The notes: generated by a model not told the origin, from the letters alone. Counted from the stretch's first letter, positions 37,956 through 48,118 are shown. The stretch: DNA of 64,000 bases from Pseudomonas peradeniyensis (GCF_014268935.2 NZ_JABWRJ020000001.1:1736001-1800000); one strand, 5' to 3'. Made by a program: numbers and translations.

Positions 37956-38675
37956 ATGTCCGCCAACAGTCGCCAGATCCAGTCCCTGGAGCGGGCCATG
38001 CACCTGCTCGAACTCATCCGCGCCGAAGGCGGTCGGGCGCGCCTGAACGACCTCGCCGAACGCAGTGGCCTGGGCAAGAGCACGATCCATGGGCTGCTGG
38101 ATACCTTGATGTCGCTGGGCTACGTCACCCGCGAGCAGCGTCACTACGCCCTCGGTCTGCGCCTGCGCCAGCTGGCACAGCCACTGAGCGAGACCGAGCA
38201 GCGCCTGCGCCAGGCCTTCACCCCGGCGCTGCGCGCCTTTGCCGACCTGTGTGGGGAGCACTGCTTCCTGGCGGTGCCCGGCGGCACACGTGCCTACCTC
38301 ACGCTGGCGGCACTGGATGGCCGGGGCCAGGCTTTGCAACTGCCCGCGGACACCCGTCGCGACGGCCTGACCACATCAGCGATCGGCAAGGTACTGCTGG
38401 CCCATGACCCTCAGCTGGCCAGGCAACTGCTGCGTACCCAACCGGTCCCGCAAACGCTCGAGCAGGAGCTGCGCCAGGTCGCCAGCCAGGGGTTTGCCCT
38501 CGACCTGGCCGCCTCGCGTGAAGACCTGCACTGCTTCGCCCTGCCCCTGCGCCTGCGCGGCCAGGTGGTCGCCGCACTCGGTGCCGGCGGGCCGGCGCAA
38601 CGCCTGCAGGCGCCGGTAATGCGACGCATGGCGACCCGGGCGATGCGCTCGCTGTTCGACCTGGTGAAGTGCTGA
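37956..38675 (+). CDS. IclR-family transcriptional regulator
   Basis: A 239-residue regulator: N-terminal winged HTH (about 5-65, RLNDLAERSGLGKSTIHGLL) and a C-terminal GAF-like effector domain (about 75-235, with TRRDGLTTSAIGKVLLAH). IclR proteins respond to small acids or aromatic compounds. The ATG at 37956 follows CGGGATCG. It is divergent from an SDR gene, the probable target, and followed by a hairpin terminator. Confidence 0.9.
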   Translation: MSANSRQIQSLERAMHLLELIRAEGGRARLNDLAERSGLGKSTIHGLLDTLMSLGYVTREQRHYALGLRLRQLAQPLSETEQRLRQAFTPALRAFADLCGEHCFLAVPGGTRAYLTLAALDGRGQALQLPADTRRDGLTTSAIGKVLLAHDPQLARQLLRTQPVPQTLEQELRQVASQGFALDLAASREDLHCFALPLRLRGQVVAALGAGGPAQRLQAPVMRRMATRAMRSLFDLVKC

Positions 38676-38707
38676 CGCACGACAAGGCGCAGCGACCTTC
38701 ATTCAAA

Positions 38708-38736
38708 GTCTGCGCGCCAATCCACCCGGCGCAGAC
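38708..38736 (+). terminator. Hairpin after the IclR gene
   Basis: GTCTGCGC and GCGCAGAC form a perfect 8 bp stem around a 13 nt loop, 33 bp after the stop. It is followed by CCCTTCT, not a strong T-run. A TATAAT (38745-38750) directly after it is a likely -10 element for the next gene. Confidence 0.55.
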
Positions 38737-38795
38737 GGCCCTTCTATAATCTCCAGGTACCCGCAGCACGATGCTGCCCCTCCAGAGGGATACAC

Positions 38796-39182
38796 ATGAA
38801 GATCGTGGTCACCAGCATCCTCGTCGACGATCAGGCCAGGGCCCATGCCTTCTACCACCATGTCCTGGGCTTTGAACCCAAGCACGACATCCCCATGGGC
38901 AAGCACCGCTGGCTCACCCTCACCTCCCCCAACGATCCCAACGGCGTCGAGCTGCTGCTCGAACCCGACGCCCATCCCGCAGCCAAGACCTACAAGGCCG
39001 CGCTCAAACAGGACGGCATTCCCGCCACCTCGTTCGGCGTGCGTGATATCCAGGCCGAGTATGAACGGCTGTGCAAGGCCGGCGTGCAGTTCACCCAGCC
39101 GCCCACGGCCATGGGCGCTGTTACCGTGGCCGTGTTCGACGATACCTGCGGCAACCTGATCCAGATCGCCCAGCGGCATTGA
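38796..39182 (+). CDS. VOC-superfamily protein (glyoxalase/dioxygenase-like)
   Basis: A 128-residue single-domain vicinal-oxygen-chelate protein. The paired beta-alpha-beta units are recognisable: VTSILVDDQARAHAFYHHVLG at the start and QFTQPPTAMGAVTVAVFDDTCGNLIQI at the end, with Asp/Glu/His metal candidates. Such proteins include resistance-type and ring-cleavage enzymes, so no substrate is assigned. Its own promoter (-10 TATAAT) precedes it and AGAGGG lies 9 nt before the ATG. Its stop abuts the stop of the convergent kinase gene. Confidence 0.87.
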   Translation: MKIVVTSILVDDQARAHAFYHHVLGFEPKHDIPMGKHRWLTLTSPNDPNGVELLLEPDAHPAAKTYKAALKQDGIPATSFGVRDIQAEYERLCKAGVQFTQPPTAMGAVTVAVFDDTCGNLIQIAQRH

Positions 39183-40556
39183 TCACCCCTGCACCACCGG
39201 CAAACGCAGCGTCGCACACAGGCCCCGCGGCGAACCGTTGCGCAACTGCACGCTACCGTCCAGGCGCTGGACGATGGTGCGCACGATCGACAACCCCAGG
39301 CCGGCACCATTGGGCGCATCCTTGCTGTAGAAACGTTCGAACACGCGCTCAAGGTCCGCCGCCTCGATACCCGGTCCTTCGTCCTCGATCGCCAGGACCA
39401 GCGCCTGGTCCTCGCGACGCAACGTGACATGTACCCGTCCGCCCGACGGCGAATGGTCCACCGCATTGGTCACCAGGTTCTGCAAGGCAATGCCCAACGC
39501 GCCGGCATCGCTGTACAGCCGATAATCGGCCCCCTCGGCAATGTCCAATGAAGGCTCCTGGCCGCGCTCGAGCATCCAGGGTGTCAGCTGCGCCAAGGTC
39601 TCGACGACCAGCGCGGCCAGGTCGACCGCGGCCCAGTCGCGCTGCGCCAGGCGGGGTTCGAGCCGCGCCAGGGTCAGTAGCTGGTTGACCACCCGGGTCA
39701 GGCGATCGACTCCACCGATCAGGAATCCCAGGGCCTTGTCGCGCTCGGCTGCGCTGGTGGCGGCCTGGGCGTTCTGCGCGTGCAGGCGCAGGATCGCCAG
39801 CGGCGTACGCATTTCGTGGGCGGCGTCGGCAATGAACCGGTGCTCGCGGCGCAGCAGTTCATCGATCTGCGCCAATAGCCGGTTGATTGCCGCCTGCATG
39901 GGCTCCAGCTCCTTGGGCAACGGCACCAGTTGCAGGGGCTCCAGGGACTCGGCATGTCGCCCGCGGATCACCCGGGCCATGTTCTGCAGTGGCTGCAGGC
40001 CCCAGCCGATCGCGGCCCAGACCAGCAGGGCCAGGGCAAGGCTGCCGAGCAGGAACGGCATCAGGGTATGGCGCACGATACGGTCGATGAGGTCATAGCG
40101 CACATCGTTACGCTCCCCCACCCAGATCAGCCAGCGCTTCTCCGGCACCGGCAGCACGAAGCCGCGCCAGCGCTGCCCCTGTACCTGCATGTCGGCGAAC
40201 CCCGGCGTGCTCGGTGGCGTGGTGAACGCAGGCGCACTGGGCGTGCGCACCAGCAGGTTGCCGCGATCGTCCCACACCTGGAAGGCCAGTTTGCTCTCAT
40301 ACGGGTGGCCGACCCGATGGCGCCCCGCCTTGCTCAAGGCTTCATCGAATGCCTGGTACAGCGCCTGGCGGTTCTGCTCCTGCACCGGCAGGCTCATAAC
40401 CCCTTGCAGCAGGCGTGCGTTCTGCGCCAGGTGGGCGTCGTAGACTTCGGTGATCTCGTGACGGCTGTCATGATAGTTGTACAGCGCCAGCAGGCCGCTG
40501 CCGACCAGCAGCAACAGCATGACCCGCCACAGGGTTCGCTGGCGCAGCGAACTCAT
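39183..40556 (-). CDS. Sensor histidine kinase, QseC/PmrB-like
   Basis: A 457-residue membrane kinase: TM1 (about 10-27), periplasmic sensor (about 28-163), TM2 (about 164-187), HAMP, HisKA with His247 (DAAHEMRTPLAIL), HATPase (NLVTNAVDHS, DEGPGI, GAGLGLSIV). It is the last gene of a seven-gene operon and overlaps the regulator gene by four bases. Being co-transcribed with metabolic genes, it probably senses something tied to that pathway. The signal is unknown. Confidence 0.92.
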   Translation of the reverse strand: MSSLRQRTLWRVMLLLLVGSGLLALYNYHDSRHEITEVYDAHLAQNARLLQGVMSLPVQEQNRQALYQAFDEALSKAGRHRVGHPYESKLAFQVWDDRGNLLVRTPSAPAFTTPPSTPGFADMQVQGQRWRGFVLPVPEKRWLIWVGERNDVRYDLIDRIVRHTLMPFLLGSLALALLVWAAIGWGLQPLQNMARVIRGRHAESLEPLQLVPLPKELEPMQAAINRLLAQIDELLRREHRFIADAAHEMRTPLAILRLHAQNAQAATSAAERDKALGFLIGGVDRLTRVVNQLLTLARLEPRLAQRDWAAVDLAALVVETLAQLTPWMLERGQEPSLDIAEGADYRLYSDAGALGIALQNLVTNAVDHSPSGGRVHVTLRREDQALVLAIEDEGPGIEAADLERVFERFYSKDAPNGAGLGLSIVRTIVQRLDGSVQLRNGSPRGLCATLRLPVVQG

Positions 40557-41215
40557 GCACGCCCCTCCACCAGGTAGCCGATGCCACGCACGGTGCGGAT
40601 CAGGCCATTGAACAGCTTCTTGCGCAACTGGTAGATGTTGACCTCCAGGGTATTGCTCTCGGGTTCTTCATCCCAGCCATAGAGCAACCGGGTCAGGCGC
40701 TCGCGGGTGAAGACCTTGCCCGGTTGCGCGAGCAGTTCGTGCAGCAGCAGGTATTCCTTGGGCGTGAGCACCACCGGCTGGCCCTTGTAGCGCACCTGCT
40801 GAGTGGCCGGGTCGAGGCTGACCCCGGCATGTTCGATCAGCACCCTGGCGCGGCCGGCGCTGCGCCGCAGCAAGGCGCGCAGTCGGGCCTTGAGTTCGTT
40901 GAGATCGAAGGGTTTCACCAGGTAGTCGTCGGCGCCGGCGTCGAGCCCTGCGATGCGGTCCTCGAGCGCGTCGCGGGCCGTGAGGATCAGCACCGGCAGG
41001 GTGTTTTCCGTTGCGCGCAGGCGTCGCAGCAGTTCGAGCCCGTCCAGCTGCGGCAGTCCCAGGTCCAGGACCAGCAGGTCAAAGGTCTCGACACCCAGGG
41101 CGTGCAGCGCGCTCTGGCCATCCTGCAACCAGTCGAGGGTATAGCCCTCCAGGCGCAAGCCATCGCAGATCCCCTCGCCCAGGGCGGGGTCGTCTTCAAC
41201 CAGCAGCAGGCGCAT
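40553..41215 (-). CDS. OmpR-family response regulator, QseB/PmrA-like
   Basis: A 220-residue regulator: receiver (about 1-115, Asp51 in LLVLDLGLP, acidic VEDD at 6-9, Lys in VKPFDL) and a winged-helix DNA-binding domain (about 128-218, with LTPKEYLLLHELL and NTLEVNIYQLRKKL). It pairs with the overlapping kinase gene downstream. A CTTCAG-N5-CTTCAG direct repeat upstream of the operon is a plausible binding site, since PmrA/QseB-type regulators bind hexamer repeats at this spacing. Confidence 0.93.
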   Translation of the reverse strand: MRLLLVEDDPALGEGICDGLRLEGYTLDWLQDGQSALHALGVETFDLLVLDLGLPQLDGLELLRRLRATENTLPVLILTARDALEDRIAGLDAGADDYLVKPFDLNELKARLRALLRRSAGRARVLIEHAGVSLDPATQQVRYKGQPVVLTPKEYLLLHELLAQPGKVFTRERLTRLLYGWDEEPESNTLEVNIYQLRKKLFNGLIRTVRGIGYLVEGRA

Positions 41216-41217
41216 GC

Positions 41218-41859
41218 TCAGTCCTGTTTGTCCTTGATGGCCTTGAGTAAAGCATCGATTTCCCCGCGCCGACCCTGGTCGGCCAGTTCGCGCCCCGGGC
41301 GTGGCGCGGCGCGCAGCGCCTTGCCCAGGGCGGCGCTGGCCTCGGCGTAGCGGTTCTGCCGGTACAGGTGGTCGGCCCAGAAGTAGTTGCTGTCGATACC
41401 GTCGGGGTTGATTGCCAATGCCTGGCGCAGCATGGCCTCGGCCTTGTCCTTGTCGCCGAACCCCAAAGGCCAGCCCGGTACCCGGTCGTACAACGCGCCA
41501 AGGCTGGTGTAGGCCGAGCCTTGCAGGGCCTTGGGGTCCATCGCCAAGGCCTTCTCCAGGCTGGCGCGGGCGGCCTTGACCTTGCCCAGCGCGCCGAGCC
41601 CACCCGTGGCACCGGCCCAGCTGCTGTCGACGATACCTTCCCAGATCAGCGGCTCCGCCGAGCCCGGGTACTGACGAACGAAAGCCGCCGCGTCCGCTGC
41701 CAGGGCCTCGAAGGCTTTGCTGCGCTGCGCCTCGGGCAGTTGGTACTGGATCTGCGCCCAGCGCTGCTGCACCTCGTTCAGACGCTGGCTGCCGGCCTGG
41801 TCCAGAGCCCAGACAACGGGCGAGAAGGCCAGCACACTGGCCAGTAACAGACGTTTCAT
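41218..41859 (-). CDS. Periplasmic TPR-repeat protein
   Basis: A 213-residue protein with a signal peptide (about 1-19, cleavage after VWA) and TPR-like helical repeats (KAARASLEKALAMDPKALQG near 115 and KAEAMLRQALAINPDGIDSN near 148). It resembles TatT-type periplasmic TPR proteins that shuttle small ligands or organise complexes. It sits within the operon: its ATG overlaps the upstream SDR stop and its stop is 2 bp before the regulator start. Role in the pathway is unknown; it could carry a lipid-like product or inform the kinase. Confidence 0.8.
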   Translation of the reverse strand: MKRLLLASVLAFSPVVWALDQAGSQRLNEVQQRWAQIQYQLPEAQRSKAFEALAADAAAFVRQYPGSAEPLIWEGIVDSSWAGATGGLGALGKVKAARASLEKALAMDPKALQGSAYTSLGALYDRVPGWPLGFGDKDKAEAMLRQALAINPDGIDSNYFWADHLYRQNRYAEASAALGKALRAAPRPGRELADQGRRGEIDALLKAIKDKQD

Positions 41860-42662
41860 TTGCCTGACTCCTTGCCCGAGTGGGCGCTGTAGCGACGAAT
41901 CAGCGGCAGTTGTTTGCGCAGGGCACGATCGACCAGCCCGGGCAGCATGCCGTTCAAACGCACGAAGAGTTTTTCCGGCCAGCCCAGGTACAACTCGCTG
42001 CGGTCGGCCTGGACCGCGGCAAGCACGGCCCGGGCCACATCCCCCGGCTGATCCACGCCGACCTTCAACGCCTGGTTGAGCGCCGTCGCGGCACTGCTGT
42101 TCATCGCCGTGCGGGTTGCCCGTGGCGCGGCGTACAGCACGTTCACCGAGGTGTCGGCCAATTCGCGGCGCAGGGCCTCGGAGAAGCCGCGCAGGGCGAA
42201 CTTGCTGGCACAGTAGGCGGCATAGCCGGGGTAGCCGATCGAGCCGTAGGTGGAGCCGACGTTGACCACCAGCGCCCGAGGCTGCAGGCGCAGCAACGGC
42301 AGGCAACCACGGGTGAGCTGCACCGCGGCCTTGAGGTTGATGTCCAGCAGTTCGTCGAGGGCGGTCTCGTCGAGCTGGTCAAGCAAGGCGAAGCGATTGA
42401 TCCCGGCGGCATTGATCAGCACATTGACCCCGTCCATGGCCCGGGCGGCGCTCAGCACCGCCTGGCGACCCTCGGCGCTGCGCAGGTCGGCCGCCTGCCA
42501 GCGCAACTGTTGCGGGTAGCGGTTCATCAGCTGCGCCAGCCTGCCCATGTGCCGGCTCACCGCCAGCACCCGCGCGCCGGCGGCGCACAACTGTTCGGCC
42601 AGCTCCAGGCCGATGCCGCCACTTGCACCGGTCAGCACCACCACGCATTCAGGCAAGCGCAT
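41856..42662 (-). CDS. Short-chain dehydrogenase/reductase of the hemolysin/ligase operon
   Basis: A 268-residue classical SDR: TGASGGIG near residue 11, NAAG (INAAGINRF) near 84, Ser in VVNVGSTYGSIG and the catalytic YAAYCASK. The C-terminal region (GWPEKLFVRLNGMLPGLVDRALRKQLPLIRRY) is basic and amphipathic, as in SDRs acting on lipid or membrane-bound substrates. It overlaps the upstream di-iron gene by 14 bp and the downstream TPR gene by 4 bp. Likely reduces or oxidises a pathway intermediate; substrate unknown. Confidence 0.87.
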   Translation of the reverse strand: MRLPECVVVLTGASGGIGLELAEQLCAAGARVLAVSRHMGRLAQLMNRYPQQLRWQAADLRSAEGRQAVLSAARAMDGVNVLINAAGINRFALLDQLDETALDELLDINLKAAVQLTRGCLPLLRLQPRALVVNVGSTYGSIGYPGYAAYCASKFALRGFSEALRRELADTSVNVLYAAPRATRTAMNSSAATALNQALKVGVDQPGDVARAVLAAVQADRSELYLGWPEKLFVRLNGMLPGLVDRALRKQLPLIRRYSAHSGKESGK

Positions 42663-43329
42663 GGCGCACCTCGGCCTGGCCGGCCCGTGGCAAGCCCTGG
42701 AACATTTCGGTGTACAGTCGGTACACCACCTTGGCCGCGTGGATCACCGCCTGCTGGTCGTCGCGGTCCTCCAGGCGGTCCATGAGGCCGCGATAGGTCA
42801 GCATGTGGTCCTGGTCGAGGGCGCCATGGGAGCTGAGGTAGCTGAACGCTTTGTCCGGCAGCCCCAGGCTACCCTGGATCCTGCCAGCGGCCTGGGTGGC
42901 CAGGGCGATGCTGGTGCCTTCGAGCACATTGACCATGCCGAACAGCCCCACCGGGTTGCCCCGGGCAATCAGGTCGTAGAGGAAGGCCACCATCAGTTCG
43001 ATCGGCTGTGCCGGCCGGCCGTCACGGGCCTTGGCCGGGTCGGCGCCGCAGGCAGCGATGTCGTCGAGGATCCAGCGCTCGTGGCCGTACTCCTCCTCGA
43101 TGTACTCGCACACCGCGCCGCGCAGCCACTCCAGGCGCGACGGCAACCGCGCGCCGCAGGCCATCATCAGCGGCACGGTATGGCGAACATGGTGGTAAGC
43201 CTGGGTCAGGAAAGCCACATAACCCTCCAGACTGACCACCCCACCCAGGGCATCGCGGATCACCGGGACGCTGAACAAGGCTTCACGCTCCCTCGCAGTC
43301 TGCGCTTGCAGGTTTTCGAAAAAGGACAT
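42649..43329 (-). CDS. Haem-oxygenase-like di-iron (TenA/HDO-type) protein
   Basis: A 226-residue all-helical protein of the iron-containing redox enzyme/haem-oxygenase-like fold. Candidate metal ligands are spaced as in HO-like di-iron oxidases: His46/His47 or His50 (AYHHVRH), Glu79 and His83 (EEEYGHERW), Glu137 (NVLEGTS), His168 and His175 (SSHGALDQDHM) with Asp172. Such enzymes include UndA, BesC and SznF and perform O2-dependent desaturation, N-hydroxylation or C-C cleavage. The ATG at 43329 has GAGG 5 nt upstream and follows the ligase stop by 8 bp. Substrate unknown. Confidence 0.83.
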   Translation of the reverse strand: MSFFENLQAQTAREREALFSVPVIRDALGGVVSLEGYVAFLTQAYHHVRHTVPLMMACGARLPSRLEWLRGAVCEYIEEEYGHERWILDDIAACGADPAKARDGRPAQPIELMVAFLYDLIARGNPVGLFGMVNVLEGTSIALATQAAGRIQGSLGLPDKAFSYLSSHGALDQDHMLTYRGLMDRLEDRDDQQAVIHAAKVVYRLYTEMFQGLPRAGQAEVRHALA

Positions 43330-43337
43330 GGCGTACC

Positions 43338-44804
43338 TCACGGATGCTGAAGGTCGGACAACAGCGATTGGTAATGCCGCAGGATCACGTCGCGGCGGGG
43401 ACGGCCATTGGCGGTCAGGGTGCCCGCCTCGGCGCTGAAAGGTTCGGACAGACGCCGCCAGGCATGAACCCGGGCATAATCAGGCAGGCCTTCATTGCAC
43501 TGGCGGACCGCCGTCGCGACCTGCCCATCGCTGGCCTGCGGATCCAGGGGCCAGAGCAGGGCCAGGTTGCCCGGCAGGCCCTCGCCGTGCACGAAGGCCT
43601 GGCCGATCACTCCGCCCTGGGTCAGTTCGGCTTCGACCCATTCCGGGTTGACGTTGCGGCCGAAGCTGGTGATGAACTGGTTCTTCTTGCGCCCGGCCAG
43701 GTGCAGGTAGCCGTCACGGTCCAGCTGGCCGAGGTCGCCGGTCGGCCACCACTGGCCATCGAACGCAGGCTCGCCGAGGTAACCGAGCAGCGCCGTACCC
43801 GCCACCAGCACCTCGCCATCCTCGGCGATGCGCACCTGCACATGGGGCAGCGGCCGTCCGACACTGCCCGGGCGCAGCGCCCCGGGCCGGTTCAGGCACA
43901 CCACCGATGCGCACTCGGACAACCCGTACCCCTCGTACACCGGCAACCCCACCGCCGCGGCGCGCGACAGCAGACTGTCGGCCACCCGGGCGCCACCCAC
44001 GGCAACAAAGCGCAACGGGCCGACACGCATCGCCCCCCGTTCGATAGCCGTGACCAACCCCAGCAGCAGCTGCGGAACCAGGATCAGGCTCTCGGCACCG
44101 CTCAGGGCGATGGCCCCGAGCAGACGGCTGAAATCCACCTGGCTGGCGCCGCCAATGCCCAGCTGTGCCTGTGGGTAGAGCACGACGCTGGCGCCTGCCA
44201 GAAGCGCCGCGTACACCCCCAGGTTCTCCAGCAGCACCGCCAGCGGCAACACCGCCAGGTATCTGCCCGGCGCCGCCGCGCGGCTGGCGACCTCCAGTTC
44301 TTGGGCCACCCTGACCAGGGCCGTCGCGCCCAGGCACACGCCCTTGGGCGCCCCGGTGCTGCCGGAGGTGTAGGTGATCTTGGCGGTACCGTCCGGCAGG
44401 GGCGGCGACGCGACGCTGTCCCGACTCCAGAATCGCGTGCCCCGGATGAATCCGCAGTCGCTCAATTCCGCCGCCAGGCCCACATCGGCCAGCACCCGTG
44501 TCACGCCACCTTGCACCAGGCAATGGCGTCGCTGGGCCGCACTGAAAAAGCCCGGGAGCAGCAGGCACGGACGCTCGGCCAACAGTGCCGCCAGATCCCA
44601 CAGCAGGGCTTGTGGGCCGTTTTCCAGGGCCAGGGCGAAGGTACCGGGCGGTTGTTCGCGCAGCCAGCCAGCCCGCTGCCGAACCTCGCACAACAGTTGC
44701 TCATAGGTGAAACTCTCGCCTGCGCCCTGTACCGCTGGCTGGGCACCGCGGTGTCGGGCATGGAGCTGTAGCGTTTCGAAAAAGCGCTGGATGTCATGCG
44801 GCAT
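43338..44804 (-). CDS. AMP-dependent ligase (acyl/aryl-activating adenylation enzyme)
   Basis: A 488-residue ANL-superfamily enzyme. Motifs: ITYTSGSTGAPKG (143-155), EGYGLSE near 305, WPTGDLG near 370 and GRKKNQFITSFGRNVNPEWVE (hinge and C-terminal subdomain). The expected catalytic lysine near the C-terminus is replaced: the motif reads LTANGRPRR with Arg468 where K is usual, which may weaken adenylation. It is short compared with full-length acyl-CoA synthetases (about 550). No carrier-protein gene lies in the operon, so a CoA or direct amine acceptor is likely. AGGAGG precedes the ATG and it overlaps the hemolysin gene by 11 bp. Confidence 0.88.
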   Translation of the reverse strand: MPHDIQRFFETLQLHARHRGAQPAVQGAGESFTYEQLLCEVRQRAGWLREQPPGTFALALENGPQALLWDLAALLAERPCLLLPGFFSAAQRRHCLVQGGVTRVLADVGLAAELSDCGFIRGTRFWSRDSVASPPLPDGTAKITYTSGSTGAPKGVCLGATALVRVAQELEVASRAAAPGRYLAVLPLAVLLENLGVYAALLAGASVVLYPQAQLGIGGASQVDFSRLLGAIALSGAESLILVPQLLLGLVTAIERGAMRVGPLRFVAVGGARVADSLLSRAAAVGLPVYEGYGLSECASVVCLNRPGALRPGSVGRPLPHVQVRIAEDGEVLVAGTALLGYLGEPAFDGQWWPTGDLGQLDRDGYLHLAGRKKNQFITSFGRNVNPEWVEAELTQGGVIGQAFVHGEGLPGNLALLWPLDPQASDGQVATAVRQCNEGLPDYARVHAWRRLSEPFSAEAGTLTANGRPRRDVILRHYQSLLSDLQHP

Positions 44805-45471
44805 GACCGGCCTCCTGGCGGATCGTCGGCAGGCCCAGCCGCTCGAACACGCCGGCATGGTCCAATGCCGCATGGCCCTGATCGATGCTGCCGACGAACA
44901 CCTGCGGGTGATGTACGTAGTAACTGCCCCAATCGCCTGAGTCGTCGTCGATTCGCCGGGGGTCGGCCTGGGCAACCACCGTAGGTTCCAGGCCCAACCG
45001 GCGAAAACTGTTGAGCAACGTCGCCGCACCGGTGAACGCCACCCAGCGCAGGCCACGGGCGGCCAGCAACCAGGTCACGGCGATGATCATGATCCGCGCA
45101 TTGCCGGCGCTGAGTGCGGCCAGGTTGCCCACCTCCACCAGTTGCTCGCGGGGCACCGGGTTTCCTGCCACAGCCGCCACGGCGTGCTCCAGCGGCATAT
45201 CGAGGTAGCGTTCCAGAAACAGCGGCGCAGCGACGGCCAGGCGCAGGCCGGCGGCGGCTATCAGCCGACCATGGCGGTCATGCAGGCCCAGCAGCTGCGG
45301 CAGGTAATGATGGACATCGGCATGGTGGACACAGGCGAATCGTGCATGGATGAACTGCTCTATCGCAGCGCGACCGGATGTTTCCGGGTCGTGCAGCGTG
45401 AGCTGCGCCTGGTGATGCGCATGGGTGCCAATGGACAAGGGAAACAGGCTGTTCCAGGTCGGCTCGGTCAT
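44794..45471 (-). CDS. Thermostable hemolysin family protein (GNAT-like fold)
   Basis: A 225-residue protein of the family named after Vibrio delta-VPH. The family belongs, by structure-based classification, with GNAT acetyltransferases and autoinducer synthases. Visible features: an HDRHGRLIAAAGLRLA strand pair, EVGNLAALSAGNARIMIIAV and WVAFTGAATLLNSFRRLGLEP, the last like a GNAT acceptor/CoA region. No signal peptide is seen, so a secreted toxin role is doubtful. It is the first gene of the operon, followed by an acid-activating ligase, so acyl transfer is the most economical guess. Confidence 0.85.
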   Translation of the reverse strand: MTEPTWNSLFPLSIGTHAHHQAQLTLHDPETSGRAAIEQFIHARFACVHHADVHHYLPQLLGLHDRHGRLIAAAGLRLAVAAPLFLERYLDMPLEHAVAAVAGNPVPREQLVEVGNLAALSAGNARIMIIAVTWLLAARGLRWVAFTGAATLLNSFRRLGLEPTVVAQADPRRIDDDSGDWGSYYVHHPQVFVGSIDQGHAALDHAGVFERLGLPTIRQEAGHAA

Positions 45472-45516
45472 GACAGGCCCCCGTAGGTTGCAGTACAGGC
45501 AGTATCGAGGGCGAAT

Positions 45517-45533
45517 CTGAAGGCAGCCTGAAG
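45517..45533 (-). promoter_or_regulatory. Direct-repeat operator candidate CTTCAG-N5-CTTCAG
   Basis: On the minus strand CTTCAG GCTGC CTTCAG lies 46-62 bp upstream of the first gene of the operon. Tandem hexamers with a 5 bp spacer are the binding pattern of PmrA/QseB-type regulators, one of which is encoded in this operon. A GATACT (45510-45505) downstream could be the -10. Confidence 0.5.
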
Positions 45534-45618
45534 TGACCCCTTCGATAGGTGATGGCGGGCCATGCCAGGACTGCTACATTGCTGACTTCCCCCGGCGCAG
45601 CCAGAACAAGGACACCCC

Positions 45619-46188
45619 ATGCGCTACGAATTCAGTGAAGTGCTCAACGACCTGATCGACTATTTCCTGCTTGGCGATGTTCAACTGCTCGAACAGTTCA
45701 AGGAAGACCACGACCTGCCTGACGACCTGGCCCGCGCCTTCACCAGCGGCGACAGCGGCGACCTGGCGGTGGCGCAAGGGGTGATCCTGCCGCTGGCCGG
45801 GATCGACAACCTGCCCTACCACATCCTGTTCACCCTCGACGAGCGCACGCCGGCACTGCTGGAGCCTGGCAGCCGCCTCAAGCATCGTCGTGCGGGGTAT
45901 GTGCTGCGGGTCGAGAATCGTGCGCTGATGCTGTTCACCTGGCGCGTCCTCCAGCACTTCACCAACAAGGCCCTGGGCGACCTGCTGGCGCGCTACCAGG
46001 AGCCGGGGCGGCCGATCATCGAGCTGGACAACGGCTGGTACACGGTGGAGGTGCTGGCGGGCGCCGTGGTGCGCGACGGGCTGTACGAGCCGGCGATCGA
46101 GTTCGTGCTCAAAAAGACATATGCCAAGGCGCAGACCTCGGCGGTGGATGTCGGCTATCGATTTACCTTGCGCGGCTACTTCGACTGA
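45619..46188 (+). CDS. Protein of unknown function
   Basis: A 189-residue soluble protein with no signal peptide, membrane helix or motif I know. The N-terminus (MRYEFSEVLNDLIDYFLLGD) is acidic and helical; the middle (YVLRVENRALMLFTWRVLQHF) and C-terminal part (IIELDNGWYTVEVLAGA, VGYRFTLRGYFD) look beta-rich, as in small immunity-type or barrel-like folds. CAAGGA precedes the ATG. It is monocistronic, divergent from the hemolysin operon and followed by a strong bidirectional terminator. Coding bias fits the neighbours. Confidence 0.7.
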   Translation: MRYEFSEVLNDLIDYFLLGDVQLLEQFKEDHDLPDDLARAFTSGDSGDLAVAQGVILPLAGIDNLPYHILFTLDERTPALLEPGSRLKHRRAGYVLRVENRALMLFTWRVLQHFTNKALGDLLARYQEPGRPIIELDNGWYTVEVLAGAVVRDGLYEPAIEFVLKKTYAKAQTSAVDVGYRFTLRGYFD

Positions 46189-46192
46189 CAGA

Positions 46193-46227
46193 CAAGCCCG
46201 CTCCCTCGAAGGCAAGGAGCGGGCTTG
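46193..46227. terminator. Bidirectional REP-like terminator
   Basis: CAAGCCCGCTCC and GGAGCGGGCTTG form a perfect 12 bp stem with an 11 nt loop, placed between two convergent stop codons. The arms are the same core found in the REP pair at 7105-7175, so a REP-derived palindrome seems to serve as terminator here. Confidence 0.8.
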
Positions 46228-46234
46228 CGGGCGG

Positions 46235-47914
<1,680 letters not shown>

Positions 47915-48118
47915 GGGTCGCCTCCGTCTGATTGTGGTAGACCGGAGTGCTCCATCAGATCCCAAAGCACGCACCCAGGCCCAAGGGCATTGCAGGCTGC
48001 GCGAAGCACGACGAGGCATCGGCCTCGGATCGCGGCAAGTCACCTCAAGCATAATCGGCCTTTGAACGATATCCACTCGCATGAGTGTTTATCGACCAAT
48101 ACGGATAGGACGCCCGGA

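Noticed and set aside
44794..45471. Secreted haemolytic toxin
   Set aside because: The family name comes from a Vibrio protein, but this one has no signal peptide, sits first in an enzyme operon and shows GNAT-like sequence blocks.
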